Shown here: piece by piece, positions 42,253 to 51,634 of the stretch
Position numbering within the stretch: position 1 is the stretch's first letter
Layout: every line of letters starts with the position of its first letter
Position numbers and translations under genes: made by a program
The notes under the pieces: model-generated
What the model saw: the letters and a program-made list of their open reading frames with translations, nothing else
The model's database searches: none
What the model was told of the DNA's origin: nothing
From: Desulfuromonadales bacterium
GTDB taxonomy: Bacteria > Desulfobacterota > Desulfuromonadia > Desulfuromonadales > BM103
NCBI GenBank assembly: GCA_027065695.1
Contig: JAMONP010000049.1
Span: forward strand, 1-64,000
Length of the DNA: 64,000 bases
Direction: 5' to 3'

Positions 42253-43916
42253 TTCGTTTCCTCCTTGACACCCATCGCTCCCCGGGGGCATTCCTCCAGG
42301 CAACAGCCACAACCTTTACAGTATTGCTCAAGAACCTTGTAATACAACGGCGCATCGGAATCTTTTATGATGGCCATGTCAGGGCAGAAGATGGAACAGT
42401 TGTCACATTCGATGCAAGAACCGCAACTGAAGCAACGCTTGGACTGATCAAACGCCTGTGCGTCCGTCAGCCCCAGTCTGATCTCGTCAAAGCCAAACTT
42501 TCTGATCTCCACAGCAACTTTGTCACGCTCGCCCGGTTCCTGGGTCGGAAAGTAAAAGGTATTGATATCATCAATGGCTACCTCTTTAGCCTCGTCCGCA
42601 AAACCTTCCTCGACCACAATCTTCTGACCGAGATATCTGACGATACTATTGGCGGCTCTTTTCCCGTCCCCGACTGCGGTGGCAACAAAACGTTCGCTAC
42701 TGGCAACGTCACCGGCAGCAAAGATCCCGACGCGGCTGGTCCGATAGTCGTTGTCGACCTCAACCATCCCCCTGGCAACCTGTACCCGGCCTTCCCAGTC
42801 GACCAACTCAGGATCCTGCCCAACGGCCAGAATAACGGTATCGGCCTCCAGGGTAAATTCCGTGCCGGCAATCTCAATGGGTCGAATCACTCCGGGCGGA
42901 ACGTCCTGGTCGAGTTCTACCTTGATACAGTGAAGTAAAAGGGTCCCGGAAAGATCCTCAACTGCTTTGACCATGGCACCGTCATTCAGGATGGCACCCT
43001 CTTCGATCACATCCTCAATCTCGTCTTCAGGAGCGGGCATAACCTCTCTGCCTTCCAAAGCCAGGATTTCAACCTGCCGCGCCAACCTGAGCGCCGACCC
43101 GGCAACATCCATTGCCACGCTGCCACCACCGACAACCAGAACCTTACGGCCGAGCTCCATGGGGGCATCCAGTCTAACACTACGGAGAAAAGTGATCCCG
43201 TCCAGCACTCGGCTATCGTCTTTGGAAAACTGGGGGAGCCTTTTCGGCTCATGTGCTCCAAAGGCGATAAAAATGGCCGAGTAACCCTGATCGAGTTCAC
43301 CCAGGTCTTCCCCGGTCAGCTTACGTCCAGTGACAACCTCTATTCCAAGATCGACGATTCTTTTGGTCTCTGCAGCAACCATTTTCTTGGGCAGACGGAA
43401 CTCAGGGACACCGTAACGCAGAACTCCACCCAACTCGGGATTAGCATCGAAGATGGTCACTTGGACACCTTTACGACGCAGCTGATAGGCACAAGAGAGG
43501 CCAGCAGGTCCCCCGCCAATCACAGCAACCTTCTGATCCAATTCGTCTGAGGGGGCAGGGAATTCCCAGCCTTCCCGTATCGCCATATCGCCGACATACT
43601 GTTCCAGGGCATTAATCGAAACGGCACCGTCATACTCGGTCCGGTTGCATGCACCTTCGCAAGGACGATGACAGGTTCTACCTATAGCTGCGGGAATCGG
43701 ATTGTTTTCTACCAGGGTTTGCCACGCTTCCTTGAATTTCTCATTGCGTATCTGCTGTACCCATACCGGGATATCCCCATCGACGGGACAGACCCCATAA
43801 CAGGGGGCTGGCCGGTGTTCGTGCACGGCAATAGCAGTACGCCAGGTACCGGTATTTAATATATCCGTCGATCCAGTGGTCCAGATCGACGGGACTCTTT
43901 TCACTGTACCCGTCAT
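42249..43916 (-). CDS. padH: FAD/NAD oxidoreductase subunit with fused ferredoxin domain (PadH-like, PadF fused)
   Basis: A 555-residue flavoprotein. An N-terminal GltD-type cysteine domain (CHRPCEGACN) is followed by dinucleotide folds (GGGPAGLSCAYQL and GGGSVAMDVAG). A C-terminal ferredoxin-like tail has CFSCGSCIECDNCSIFC and CKGCGCCLEECP. In Azoarcus the FAD subunit PadH and the small Fe-S subunit PadF are separate; here both functions look fused in one chain. It would transfer electrons from phenylglyoxylate oxidation to NAD+. It starts directly after the padE stop and overlaps padG by four bases. Confidence 0.83.
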   Translation of the reverse strand: MTGTVKRVPSIWTTGSTDILNTGTWRTAIAVHEHRPAPCYGVCPVDGDIPVWVQQIRNEKFKEAWQTLVENNPIPAAIGRTCHRPCEGACNRTEYDGAVSINALEQYVGDMAIREGWEFPAPSDELDQKVAVIGGGPAGLSCAYQLRRKGVQVTIFDANPELGGVLRYGVPEFRLPKKMVAAETKRIVDLGIEVVTGRKLTGEDLGELDQGYSAIFIAFGAHEPKRLPQFSKDDSRVLDGITFLRSVRLDAPMELGRKVLVVGGGSVAMDVAGSALRLARQVEILALEGREVMPAPEDEIEDVIEEGAILNDGAMVKAVEDLSGTLLLHCIKVELDQDVPPGVIRPIEIAGTEFTLEADTVILAVGQDPELVDWEGRVQVARGMVEVDNDYRTSRVGIFAAGDVASSERFVATAVGDGKRAANSIVRYLGQKIVVEEGFADEAKEVAIDDINTFYFPTQEPGERDKVAVEIRKFGFDEIRLGLTDAQAFDQSKRCFSCGSCIECDNCSIFCPDMAIIKDSDAPLYYKVLEQYCKGCGCCLEECPRGAMGVKEETK

Positions 43917-44462
43917 CTAACAACTCCCTTCACTGGCAACTTGATAGCCTTCCATGCAAGCTGCCACGTTATTCTGCACCTTGACCGGGCTCGTTTCACC
44001 AACAACCTTTTCCATCAGGTCAACATTGGCATAATCGATTAACCCAAGGGCTGCCCCCACCAGGGTCGTGTTCACAATTCGTCCCAATTGGTGTTTCTTG
44101 GCAATCGTCTTGGCATCGATCGTAACAACCTTAAAGTCGCCCAGATGAGCAAACTCTTCAGCGGGAAGTGATGAGTTGATCAACACTATCGTTTGTGCCG
44201 TCGCCCCTTTCAGCAGGGTTCCCCCTTCAAGCAGGCTCGGATCGAAACAGACAATGATATCAGGATGTTCTATGTCGCAGCGCATCCTGATTGGCTTATC
44301 GTCAACCCGAAGCGATGAACTGACCGGTGTACCCCTGCGGGCTCCACCATAAGTGGCGTAGACCAGGACATCCTTGCCTTCCTGGAAAAACATATCCGCC
44401 ATGAGCTTTCCGGCCAACTGAGCGCCCTGACCACCCCTGCCTTGTATGATGAACTGCAACAT
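43917..44462 (-). CDS. padE: Phenylglyoxylate:acceptor oxidoreductase gamma subunit (PadE)
   Basis: A 181-residue gamma-domain protein of the 2-oxoacid oxidoreductase family. It begins with the typical FIIQGRGGQGAQLAGKLMAD and continues with YGGARRGTPVSSSLRV and PDIIVCFDPSLLEGG. PadE of Azoarcus evansii is of the same size and type. The gene lies between the membrane subunit of phenylacetyl-CoA oxidoreductase and the padH-like gene, in one direction with short gaps. Confidence 0.85.
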   Translation of the reverse strand: MLQFIIQGRGGQGAQLAGKLMADMFFQEGKDVLVYATYGGARRGTPVSSSLRVDDKPIRMRCDIEHPDIIVCFDPSLLEGGTLLKGATAQTIVLINSSLPAEEFAHLGDFKVVTIDAKTIAKKHQLGRIVNTTLVGAALGLIDYANVDLMEKVVGETSPVKVQNNVAACMEGYQVASEGSC

Positions 44463-44482
44463 GCCTAATGCTCCCCTGACGA

Positions 44483-45364
44483 CTAGATTTTAAGGAATCC
44501 AAGCACCGGCTTGAACACGCCGACTTTCAGCAACAGGAAAAAGATAAAGTAGTGACCGATCAGGTCAGCCACAGTGATCAGAGCAACGGTTCCAGCACTG
44601 GCATGAGGCCCGGCATAAATGCTCATCAGCAGGGTAAACACCAGGCCTACTCCAATAGCCAGAGAGAAGAAAGGTACAGCATATGGACCCTTGACCAGCA
44701 GGTCAAAAGACTCCCGACCCGCGCTGCCAGTGTTAATACTGCCGATCAAGAAGAGTATGACAATGAGCAGGTTGGCCACCAACAGACCGAGCTCAAGGTT
44801 GGGGAGTATAGCGGTGAATTTTTCACTCAGCTCCATGAAACCCATATGCGTCATGAACAAGACCATCGTGGTGCCACCCAGAAAAGAATAGAACATGCAC
44901 ATAACCGGCATGAGAGCAGTATTCCAGATCGGAATGGCTGGTGATGAAGTCAACAGAAAACCATCGTAAACGGCAACTACAAAAGCACAGATCACGGCAA
45001 AAATAGTCAGTGGCATATACAATGAACTACCTACCGGCAGGCTAAGGGCGGCAAAACCTGCAACCATCATCAACCCCATTGCCCAGATCCCACGAGCAAT
45101 CCAGGAAGATTGTGGCCTGGCCATGCCACGCCAAAAACGCCATGGTCGCCCCAGATAGAGGAAATGAGCCCCGCCCTTGCCAACCAGGACGATCAACAAA
45201 CCAACCAGCATACCAAGGCGGCTCGGCAGAAAAACCGACATGATAAAGAGTCCGGAACCGACCTTGCCGAAGAAGAAGGCGCTGGCGATGAGCCCGGCCC
45301 ACTCTTTCTGCTGTCGGAATCCGGCAACAAATTCTTTTTCTACCAAGGGGATACTTATACCCAT
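44483..45364 (-). CDS. padD: Phenylacetyl-CoA:acceptor oxidoreductase membrane subunit (PadD, NrfD-like)
   Basis: A 293-residue integral membrane protein with about eight helices, of the NrfD/PsrC/DmsC type that hands electrons to quinone. Recognisable parts are the first helix (ASAFFFGKVGSGLFIMSVF), GGAHFLYLGRPWRFWRG and the central VYDGFLLTSSPAIPIWN. It follows the ferredoxin subunit by about ten bases and precedes padE. Phenylacetyl-CoA:acceptor oxidoreductase of Thauera and Azoarcus is membrane-bound and quinone-reducing, which fits this subunit. Confidence 0.83.
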   Translation of the reverse strand: MGISIPLVEKEFVAGFRQQKEWAGLIASAFFFGKVGSGLFIMSVFLPSRLGMLVGLLIVLVGKGGAHFLYLGRPWRFWRGMARPQSSWIARGIWAMGLMMVAGFAALSLPVGSSLYMPLTIFAVICAFVVAVYDGFLLTSSPAIPIWNTALMPVMCMFYSFLGGTTMVLFMTHMGFMELSEKFTAILPNLELGLLVANLLIVILFLIGSINTGSAGRESFDLLVKGPYAVPFFSLAIGVGLVFTLLMSIYAGPHASAGTVALITVADLIGHYFIFFLLLKVGVFKPVLGFLKI

Positions 45365-45374
45365 GAGATTTCTC

Positions 45375-45986
45375 CTAATCTAAATAGTAAATGGACGGAT
45401 CGGTATCATCTTCGCAAAGGGGCTGCCGACCACCGCGACTGCGGATCAGGCGACTGACCTTGCTTTCCGAATCATCCAGATCACCGAAAATCCGCGCATC
45501 TGCCGGACAGGTCTGTACACAGGAGGTTTCAGTGAGGCCCTCATCGATACGGTGTGAGCAGAATTTACATTTCTCAACAATCCCGTCCTGGTGCTCCGCG
45601 TACTTGACCTCTTCGTACGGAGTCATTTCCTTGCCATAGTAGCCTACCTTGATTTTTCCTCTTTTCAGATAAATTCGATTATTGTACGGGCAAGCCACGT
45701 AACAGGCCCGACATCCCATGCATTTGTCGTGATCTACCAGTACCAGACCATCCTCACGCTTGTAGGTGGCACCAGTCGGACAAACCCGTTGGCAGGGAGC
45801 ATTTTTACAGTGATTACACAAAACCGGCACGAAGTTCTTGCGGACATTGGGATACTCACCTGAAACCTGATCGAGAACCTTGGTATACATGATGCCTGGA
45901 CCGTTGCCATTCTCGGATTTACAGGCGACGGTACAGGCTTGGCACCCAACACAACGCTTGAGATCTATAACCATTCCATAACGCAT
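45375..45986 (-). CDS. padC: Phenylacetyl-CoA:acceptor oxidoreductase iron-sulfur subunit (PadC)
   Basis: A 203-residue ferredoxin subunit of the DmsB/PsrB/NrfC type with four [4Fe-4S] cysteine groups: CVGCQACTVAC, CNHCKNAPCQRVCP, CMGCRACYVACP and CKFCSHRIDEG...CVQTCP. It wires the molybdenum subunit (PadB, 12 bases upstream) to the membrane subunit PadD. There is no signal peptide, so the complex faces the cytoplasm, as expected for a CoA-ester substrate. Confidence 0.87.
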   Translation of the reverse strand: MRYGMVIDLKRCVGCQACTVACKSENGNGPGIMYTKVLDQVSGEYPNVRKNFVPVLCNHCKNAPCQRVCPTGATYKREDGLVLVDHDKCMGCRACYVACPYNNRIYLKRGKIKVGYYGKEMTPYEEVKYAEHQDGIVEKCKFCSHRIDEGLTETSCVQTCPADARIFGDLDDSESKVSRLIRSRGGRQPLCEDDTDPSIYYLD

Positions 45987-45998
45987 AATCTTTATCTC

Positions 45999-48515
45999 CT
46001 ATTCAGCGATAACGCTCAACTTAACTCTGGTGGCTGTCTCCAGGTGTCCGGTCATACCGTCGGTCCACTTGACATCGGACGGTAGCAACTGGTTGAAGTG
46101 GGTGGAAATTCTCTGCTTACCCACCGGATGCCGTGACCAGCGACTGATGGTATTAGAGATAGCGATGCATTCCGGATGCACCTCCTCGGTCACCCGGGCA
46201 AGCCCCTTGACCTCGCCAAAGGGGGATTCGATCTTGAGAACATCGCCGGTCTTAATCCCCTTGGCCTGGGCTGTCTTACCGTTGATCATCACTCCCAGAT
46301 GGATCGGCTGACAAGAAATGACCTCCTCGATCCAGGGCATGGTGGTGCTTTCGGAAAAGTTCGACTGTGCTTCCTTGAAAGCGAAGGCGTACATGTCGTA
46401 CTCAGGGTCGACATTATGTAGTGGGTGGCTATCCCGCCAGACCGGTACCGGCAAGTATGAGGAGGTATCCCATTCACGACCAGCAGCCTTCATTTTTTTG
46501 TCCAGGTCTTCACCTACCTCTTTGATGAAGTTGAAGTAGATGGGAATCCGCAGACCTTTCTGAGCAGCAGACATATACAACTCGTCCGGACGCATCAAGC
46601 GGGTGGCATGCCCATGCTCCTGGAACCACTCGAGCCCTTGGTCCGGGCCATAGATACTCTTGGCCATCCGGTCGGTCAGTTCCAGGTTACTGTAAACTTT
46701 ATCTGGTTCCAGATGATACTCAGGAGCCAGGAAACAGGTAAAATTAAGCAGTCCATTCCAATTTGGCAGGAAACCGATCCTCTCAGCCAGATCCGAAAGA
46801 ATATCAGTCGCATCGCGACCGTCGTAGAGCGGCTTGATAACCGGACGCCGGTAAAAGTATCCCGTAACCATCGGTGATTCGATACAGATCAGCAGGTCCG
46901 ATTCCAGGTAGGATAGATCCGGCAGGACAATATCGGCCCAGTCAGACGACTCGTTGAGAACGATATCGATCGCGACGATAAACTTGAGCTTCTTAAAGAC
47001 CTCCTTGACCTTCGGGGTTTGCGAGAGGTTCCACATCGGATTGGAGTGCTCGATGATTAACGCCTCGGGCTGATAGTCGTAGCCGAAGTGTTCAGGATCC
47101 ATAATATTCGACGAACAGAGGTGGCCTGGATCGATCCCGATCGGGTACCACTCGATCATCTGGAAGCTATCCGGCTTGGCGGAGAAATTCCCCGGGGGAT
47201 GCAGAAGGTGAGGTTGCGGCTTCATCATGCCATCCTCACCTTCTTCAATAATCAACTGCTGATGGTTCAGCCCAACACCAAGATGCCCGCCGGGAACATC
47301 AATATTACCAACTACCAGGTTGACCAGCTTCATGGCCAGCGCATCGAGTCCGCCATCGACGTGGCCGATAGCACCACGGTAGTAATTGACCGCGGCCGGA
47401 CGATATGGATATTCCTTACCGTCAAGGGTAATATTACTGCCGATACAGGCCGCGTCGCTGTACTCCTTGGCGATCCGGCGGATCGTCTCGGCCGAAACCG
47501 AGCAGATTTCTGACATCCGCTCAGGGGTATGATCTACAAGAGAATCCTTGATCACCTGGAAGGCAGGACGACACTCTTTGCCATTAACCTGGTAGCTCCC
47601 CTCGAGGGCCATATCCTGAACATCCATCTCGGCATCGAAATCCCTGGCCTGATCAGTCGCTGTATCCCAGACCATAGCCTTGTTATTTTCAGGATTGCGC
47701 AGCAGGTTGCCATCTTTTTGGATCAGGTGGATGCCGTTGGTGTGCTTGCGCATAAACCCGGCATCATAAACATTCAGTTCATAGAGCATGGTGTAAACCA
47801 TGCCGAGCACGAAGGCCCTGTCGGTTCCTGGACGCGTCGCGATCCACTCGTCAGCCTTGGCCGCCCCGGCCGACATGCGCGGCTCGACCACGACCAGCTT
47901 CATTCCCCGGTCAACCCGGGCATCGGCCATCCGTTTGATCGACGAAGCCAGGTGCAGGTGGGCCGAGAAGCCGTCACCGGCACCGATCTGGATCCAGTAC
48001 TTACAGTGGTCATAGTCGTTGATCGCAGCGAAGGCACCATCCAGAATGCCATTGGTCGGATGATAAGCGGCGCCACAGTATTGCCCAACAGTCGAGAAGT
48101 AGTGTGGAGAACCAAAAGCAGAACCCCAGCCCCAAATATGAATGCGATGAAAATCGTTGATTGACACCAGCAGCTTGCGTGGATCATCCTCACGAATAGC
48201 CTTGAGCTTTTCGGCAGTCGTGCTGAGAGCTTCTTCCCAGGAAATCGGGACCCACTTCGGATCAACTCCAACACCCTTCTCGGGGTTGGTCCGCTTCAAT
48301 GGAGTTTTAACCCGGTGCGGGTCGTAAAGACGGTTAATCCCCGCCTGTCCCTTGGGACACAACTTGCCTCGGTTGCCTGGGTTATCCGGGTCGCCCTCGA
48401 TCTTTACCACAACGCCATCAACGACATGAGCCCTTATCGCGCAAGTATGAATACACATTTTACATGCGCTCTTTGCCCAATAATCCTTCTGTGCCACCAT
48501 TTCGCTCTGTTTCAA
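45999..48515 (-). CDS. padB: Phenylacetyl-CoA:acceptor oxidoreductase molybdopterin subunit (PadB)
   Basis: An 838-residue bis-MGD oxidoreductase (about 93 kDa, the size of PadB). The N-terminal [4Fe-4S] motif is CKMCIHTC with the fourth cysteine in GKLCPKGQAG. TVGQYCGAAYHPTNG (about 141-155) contains a cysteine at the usual metal-ligand site. There is no Tat signal. The enzyme oxidises the alpha carbon of phenylacetyl-CoA to phenylglyoxylate. The first codon appears to be TTG at 48515, because GGAGGAAG lies seven bases upstream while the next ATG is 15 bases further on. It leads the seven-gene pad operon. Confidence 0.87.
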   Translation of the reverse strand: MKQSEMVAQKDYWAKSACKMCIHTCAIRAHVVDGVVVKIEGDPDNPGNRGKLCPKGQAGINRLYDPHRVKTPLKRTNPEKGVGVDPKWVPISWEEALSTTAEKLKAIREDDPRKLLVSINDFHRIHIWGWGSAFGSPHYFSTVGQYCGAAYHPTNGILDGAFAAINDYDHCKYWIQIGAGDGFSAHLHLASSIKRMADARVDRGMKLVVVEPRMSAGAAKADEWIATRPGTDRAFVLGMVYTMLYELNVYDAGFMRKHTNGIHLIQKDGNLLRNPENNKAMVWDTATDQARDFDAEMDVQDMALEGSYQVNGKECRPAFQVIKDSLVDHTPERMSEICSVSAETIRRIAKEYSDAACIGSNITLDGKEYPYRPAAVNYYRGAIGHVDGGLDALAMKLVNLVVGNIDVPGGHLGVGLNHQQLIIEEGEDGMMKPQPHLLHPPGNFSAKPDSFQMIEWYPIGIDPGHLCSSNIMDPEHFGYDYQPEALIIEHSNPMWNLSQTPKVKEVFKKLKFIVAIDIVLNESSDWADIVLPDLSYLESDLLICIESPMVTGYFYRRPVIKPLYDGRDATDILSDLAERIGFLPNWNGLLNFTCFLAPEYHLEPDKVYSNLELTDRMAKSIYGPDQGLEWFQEHGHATRLMRPDELYMSAAQKGLRIPIYFNFIKEVGEDLDKKMKAAGREWDTSSYLPVPVWRDSHPLHNVDPEYDMYAFAFKEAQSNFSESTTMPWIEEVISCQPIHLGVMINGKTAQAKGIKTGDVLKIESPFGEVKGLARVTEEVHPECIAISNTISRWSRHPVGKQRISTHFNQLLPSDVKWTDGMTGHLETATRVKLSVIAE

Positions 48516-48569
48516 GGGTCTTCCTCCTCTTCTTTACAACGATGCCAGATATGATCGAAGCACCCAGAC

Positions 48570-48604
48570 AGTATTATGGTACCTATTTACCTTTTTAGTG
48601 TAAA
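48570..48604 (-). promoter_or_regulatory. padB promoter with shared palindromic operator (site D)
   Basis: Minus strand: -35 TTTACA (48599-48604), a 17-base spacer and -10 TACCAT (48576-48581). The operator at 48570-48591 reads AGTA-N4-GGTACC-N4-TACC, close to a perfect palindrome. The predicted leader to padB is about 55 bases. Confidence 0.65.
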
Positions 48605-49129
48605 GGCTACATTAGCAGCAAGTCATGTGTCAAGAAAAATAAAACACTGTTTAGTGTTCGATAGAAAACCATATTCCCTCCGAAGGTGCCGGAGAAGGAT
48701 CTACGGGCCAATGATCAGACCTCTCAAACATCGTTTGTAAAGCAATCAGCAAAGCTTCATGTTTTCTTTACGTCTGCAACCCACATGCCACATCTTCACC
48801 GACACCAAACACAGCCAGAACAAACTGTTTTTACACTATTTTTATCAATAACGAGATCAACTTCAGAACCGACCCCAGACGTTTGACTTCCAACATCTTG
48901 GGAATTTTCCCAAATATAGGAAACACTACACACAAAATACACTGGAAAGTAAAACCCCCTGCCCAGAGAATTGTGGGTTTTACTTCGTACAAGACATTCT
49001 ATTGTAATACGAATGCAACAAGGCTCACACATCAACATGAGAGCCTTGGATTACTAGCCATGCCCCCAGAAACCTTGGGAACAGAGGATACTAAATATAG
49101 ATTAGATTAAAAACTACTGTGTCAGGTAC
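48605..49129. other. Non-coding region with three inverted repeats
   Basis: About 525 bases upstream of padB without a credible gene. They contain a perfect palindrome TTGGGAATTTTCCCAA (48898-48913), an 11-bp stem AAGTAAAACCC/GGGTTTTACTT with a 17-base loop (48947-48985), and an 8-bp stem CAAGGCTC/GAGCCTTG (49019-49048). The last could end the SDR transcript, although only TTG follows it on the minus strand. The others are unexplained. Confidence 0.45.
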
Positions 49130-49849
49130 TCAGATACACTGGCCGGCATCGACCCGCACCACTTCGCCAGTAACCATACTTGCCGCGTCAGAAAGCAGAA
49201 ACAACACTACATTTGCAATATCTTCGGGCAGAGCCAACTTGGGCAGCACACACTCTTGCCTGGCCTTGGCAAGAACCTTTTCGGGCAGGGTCTTAGCCAT
49301 CTCGGTCATTACCATACCGGGAGCAACAGCGTTCACTGTAATACCTTTTGGACCGAGCTCTCGTGCAAGAGTCTTGGTCAGGCCAATCAAACCAGCCTTT
49401 GAAGCGCTGTAGTTAGCTTGGCCAAACTTGCCACGGATTCCGTTAATAGAAGTAATATTAACGATCCGGCCATAACCGGCATTGCGCATAGCGGGTGCCA
49501 GCGCCCGTACAATGTTGAATGATCCCGTCAGGTTGACTGCGAGAACCGAGCTCCACTCATCGTCACTCATCTTGACCATGCTGCGGTCACGGGTTATGCC
49601 GGCATTATTCACCAGCAGAGACACCTCATCTGGCAACTGTGCAACAACATCAGCGACACAGGCAGAATCTGTAATATTGACTTGGTGGAACTGATACGGA
49701 ACCTCAGTGCCAGATTCTCCAGGAGCAACATCAAAGACATGTACGCGCGCACCACGATCGACCAATGCATGAGTGATTGCCAAACCGATACCGCGAGCAC
49801 CACCTGTGACCACCGCTGTGCGGCCTTTAAAATCTTGCAAATCGCTCAT
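49130..49849 (-). CDS. Short-chain dehydrogenase/reductase (FabG/PhaB-like)
   Basis: A 239-residue classical SDR. The NAD(P) loop is VVTGGARGIGLA (about 13-24), the structural motif NNAG is near 84, and the catalytic residues are Ser in NITSINGIRG and Tyr/Lys in YSASKAG (about 147-153). It closely resembles 3-oxoacyl reductases, including acetoacetyl-CoA reductases. In this setting it may reduce a ring-cleavage or side-chain keto-acyl-CoA, but the substrate cannot be read from sequence. It is divergent from the ridA gene, and the shared operator lies between them. Confidence 0.88.
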   Translation of the reverse strand: MSDLQDFKGRTAVVTGGARGIGLAITHALVDRGARVHVFDVAPGESGTEVPYQFHQVNITDSACVADVVAQLPDEVSLLVNNAGITRDRSMVKMSDDEWSSVLAVNLTGSFNIVRALAPAMRNAGYGRIVNITSINGIRGKFGQANYSASKAGLIGLTKTLARELGPKGITVNAVAPGMVMTEMAKTLPEKVLAKARQECVLPKLALPEDIANVVLFLLSDAASMVTGEVVRVDAGQCI

Positions 49850-50005
49850 TAGATCCCTCGTTGATAAATAGGTAATAGTGAAATGAGTCCTATTTCCAGC
49901 TTGAAGACTTCTTCACCAGAGACAGACTCTGCCATTAATTGAGCACCGAACGCACTACCCTGACACCAGCCTAAGTTGTTGACCCACTGTTCAAAATATG
50001 CTTTA

Positions 50006-50039
50006 AGTATTGTAGTACTATTTTGCCTATTTATGTCAA
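50006..50039 (-). promoter_or_regulatory. Divergent SDR/ridA promoter region with shared operator (site E)
   Basis: Minus strand for SDR: -35 TTGACA (50034-50039), a 16-base spacer and -10 TACTAC (50012-50017). The operator at 50006-50027 reads AGTA-N4-AGTACT-N4-TGCC. A plus-strand pair, TTGACC (49979-49984) and TTTAAG 17 bases later, could serve ridA and also meets the operator. Confidence 0.55.
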
Positions 50040-50107
50040 GGAAATATTTGACCTCTTCCTTACGAAGAGCAACAGACATCAAGAGATGCAATAAAAAGGA
50101 GCGTAAA

Positions 50108-50518
50108 ATGAGTATTGAGAAGGAAACCATCCAACCAGACGGATGGGCACCTGCCACGGGCTACGCCAACGGCATTCTCGCTCGACCGGGCAAGATCCTG
50201 TTTGTCGCCGGCCAGGTTGGTTGGGACGAGAACCATCGCTTTCTCAGCGAAAAACTCGTGCCGCAATTTGAACAGGCCTTAAAAAATACACTGACGATTT
50301 TAGCAATGGCAGGTGGTGGACCGGAGGATATCTGTCGCATGACCTGTTTTTGCACCAACAAGAAAGAATACGTTGAAGGCCGCAAAGAACTTGGTAAAAT
50401 ATGGAAAAGTCTGCTCGGCAAGAATTTCCCCGCCATGAGCATGATATTTGTGAGCGATCTCCTCGCCTCTCAAAGCCTGATTGAAATAGAAACGACTGCA
50501 GTCATTGCAGAAGAGTAA
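50108..50518 (+). CDS. ridA: RidA/YjgF family protein
   Basis: A 136-residue RidA-like protein (GKILFVAGQVGWDENH, ALKNTLTILAMAGGGPEDICRMTCF, FPAMSMIFVSDLLASQSLIEIETTAV in part). RidA enzymes hydrolyse reactive enamine/imine intermediates; other members act in catabolic pathways. The conserved arginine of true imine deaminases is not evident near the C-terminus (FPAMSMIFV), so this may be a catabolic subfamily member. The ATG at 50108 is preceded by AAGGAG, which excludes the longer upstream frame. It is transcribed away from the SDR gene through a region holding the shared operator. Confidence 0.82.
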   Translation: MSIEKETIQPDGWAPATGYANGILARPGKILFVAGQVGWDENHRFLSEKLVPQFEQALKNTLTILAMAGGGPEDICRMTCFCTNKKEYVEGRKELGKIWKSLLGKNFPAMSMIFVSDLLASQSLIEIETTAVIAEE

Positions 50519-50618
50519 TCGAAACCGGCATACGAACCGTCAAGAACTCTATATTGGCTAGACGCACGGAGGTCTTATCCCCTGACGGGTGTGACAAGAG
50601 GGATAAATAACATTTTTC

Positions 50619-50661
50619 TTGCCATCCCAAAGAGGTTATAGTATTAAGGTACCAAATTATT
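50619..50661 (+). promoter_or_regulatory. Cyclase-gene promoter with shared palindromic operator (site F)
   Basis: Plus strand: -35 TTGCCA (50619-50624), a 17-base spacer and -10 TATTAA (50642-50647). The operator at 50640-50661 overlaps the -10 and reads AGTA-N4-GGTACC-N4-TATT; its right arm is the weakest of the set. The leader to the cyclase start would be about 130 bases. Confidence 0.5.
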
Positions 50662-50784
50662 TATTCTCGACAGATCAAGTCTTCGACCTGAGTAACAAGC
50701 TCAAACTCGGATGTCTTGTGCATGACTTTTAAAAAACAATTTATTCTCGATCAACAAACCCTAAACAAGAATAGGAGTTGAATT

Positions 50785-51576
50785 ATGAGCACGTCAAATT
50801 CTTCACAGGCATTGGCCCAAGTCCTTAGCAATCTCGCTGATGAAAGCATCAAGGTGGTTGATTTGACCAACCCGTTGGGAGAGGATACCCCTGTCATTGC
50901 CCTTCCACCCGAATTTGCCCAATCTCCCCCTTTCAGCAGGGAGGTCATTTCCAAATATGATGAGAAGGGACCAGCCTGGTACTGGAACACCATCACTGTC
51001 GGTGAGCACACCGGGACCCATTTTGACACCCCGAGCCATTGGGTAACGGGTAAAGACCTACCCAATAATACTCTAGATAAAATTCCCGCGCAAAAACATG
51101 TCGCACCGGTCTGTGTCATCGACACCAGCAAGGAATCAGCAGCGGATGCTGATTTTCTGCTAACTCCCGAGTACATCGAGAACTGGGAACAGACTCATGG
51201 TCGCATACCAGCAGGTTCCTGGGTCTTGATGCGTACTGATTGGTCCAAGCATATTGGCGGAGAGACCTTTCTCAACCTGAAAGAAGATGGTTCACACTGC
51301 CCGGGACCGAGCGTTGAGTGCATTAACTTCCTGATCGAGCGTGACGTGATCGGCTTTGGTGCTGAGACTGTCGGTACCGATGCCGGACAGGCCCATCTCT
51401 TCGAGCCCATGTTCCCATGCCACAATCTGATCCATGGTGCGGGGAAATTCGGTCTTGCCAGCCTGTGTAATCTCGACCAACTACCGCCCACCGGAGCAAT
51501 GCTCATCACCGCGCCAATGAAAATCGTAGACGGGTCGGGTAGCCCGGTTCGCGTATTTGCCCTGACCCCGGCATAA
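50785..51576 (+). CDS. Cyclase-family metal-dependent hydrolase
   Basis: A 263-residue member of the cyclase family (kynurenine formamidase/isatin hydrolase type). The metal site is HTGTHFDTPSHW (about 74-85). VLMRTDWSKH and GFGAETVGTDAG follow, and HNLIHGAGKFGLASLCNL is near the end. Family members open cyclic amides or hydrolyse formamides. No partner here identifies its substrate; the RidA gene just upstream could point to nitrogen-containing aromatics. The start follows AGGAG, and a strong terminator lies about 60 bases after the stop. Confidence 0.85.
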   Translation: MSTSNSSQALAQVLSNLADESIKVVDLTNPLGEDTPVIALPPEFAQSPPFSREVISKYDEKGPAWYWNTITVGEHTGTHFDTPSHWVTGKDLPNNTLDKIPAQKHVAPVCVIDTSKESAADADFLLTPEYIENWEQTHGRIPAGSWVLMRTDWSKHIGGETFLNLKEDGSHCPGPSVECINFLIERDVIGFGAETVGTDAGQAHLFEPMFPCHNLIHGAGKFGLASLCNLDQLPPTGAMLITAPMKIVDGSGSPVRVFALTPA

Positions 51577-51634
51577 ATTCGGCATGCACAAACAGCGCAT
51601 TCGGCTGAAAACACTGAATGCCATTGCTTAGTAT

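Noticed and set aside
49115-49137. A GGTAC...TACA sequence resembling the shared operator
   Set aside because: It lies at the 3' end of the SDR gene, has only the right half of the pattern and no -35/-10 pair.
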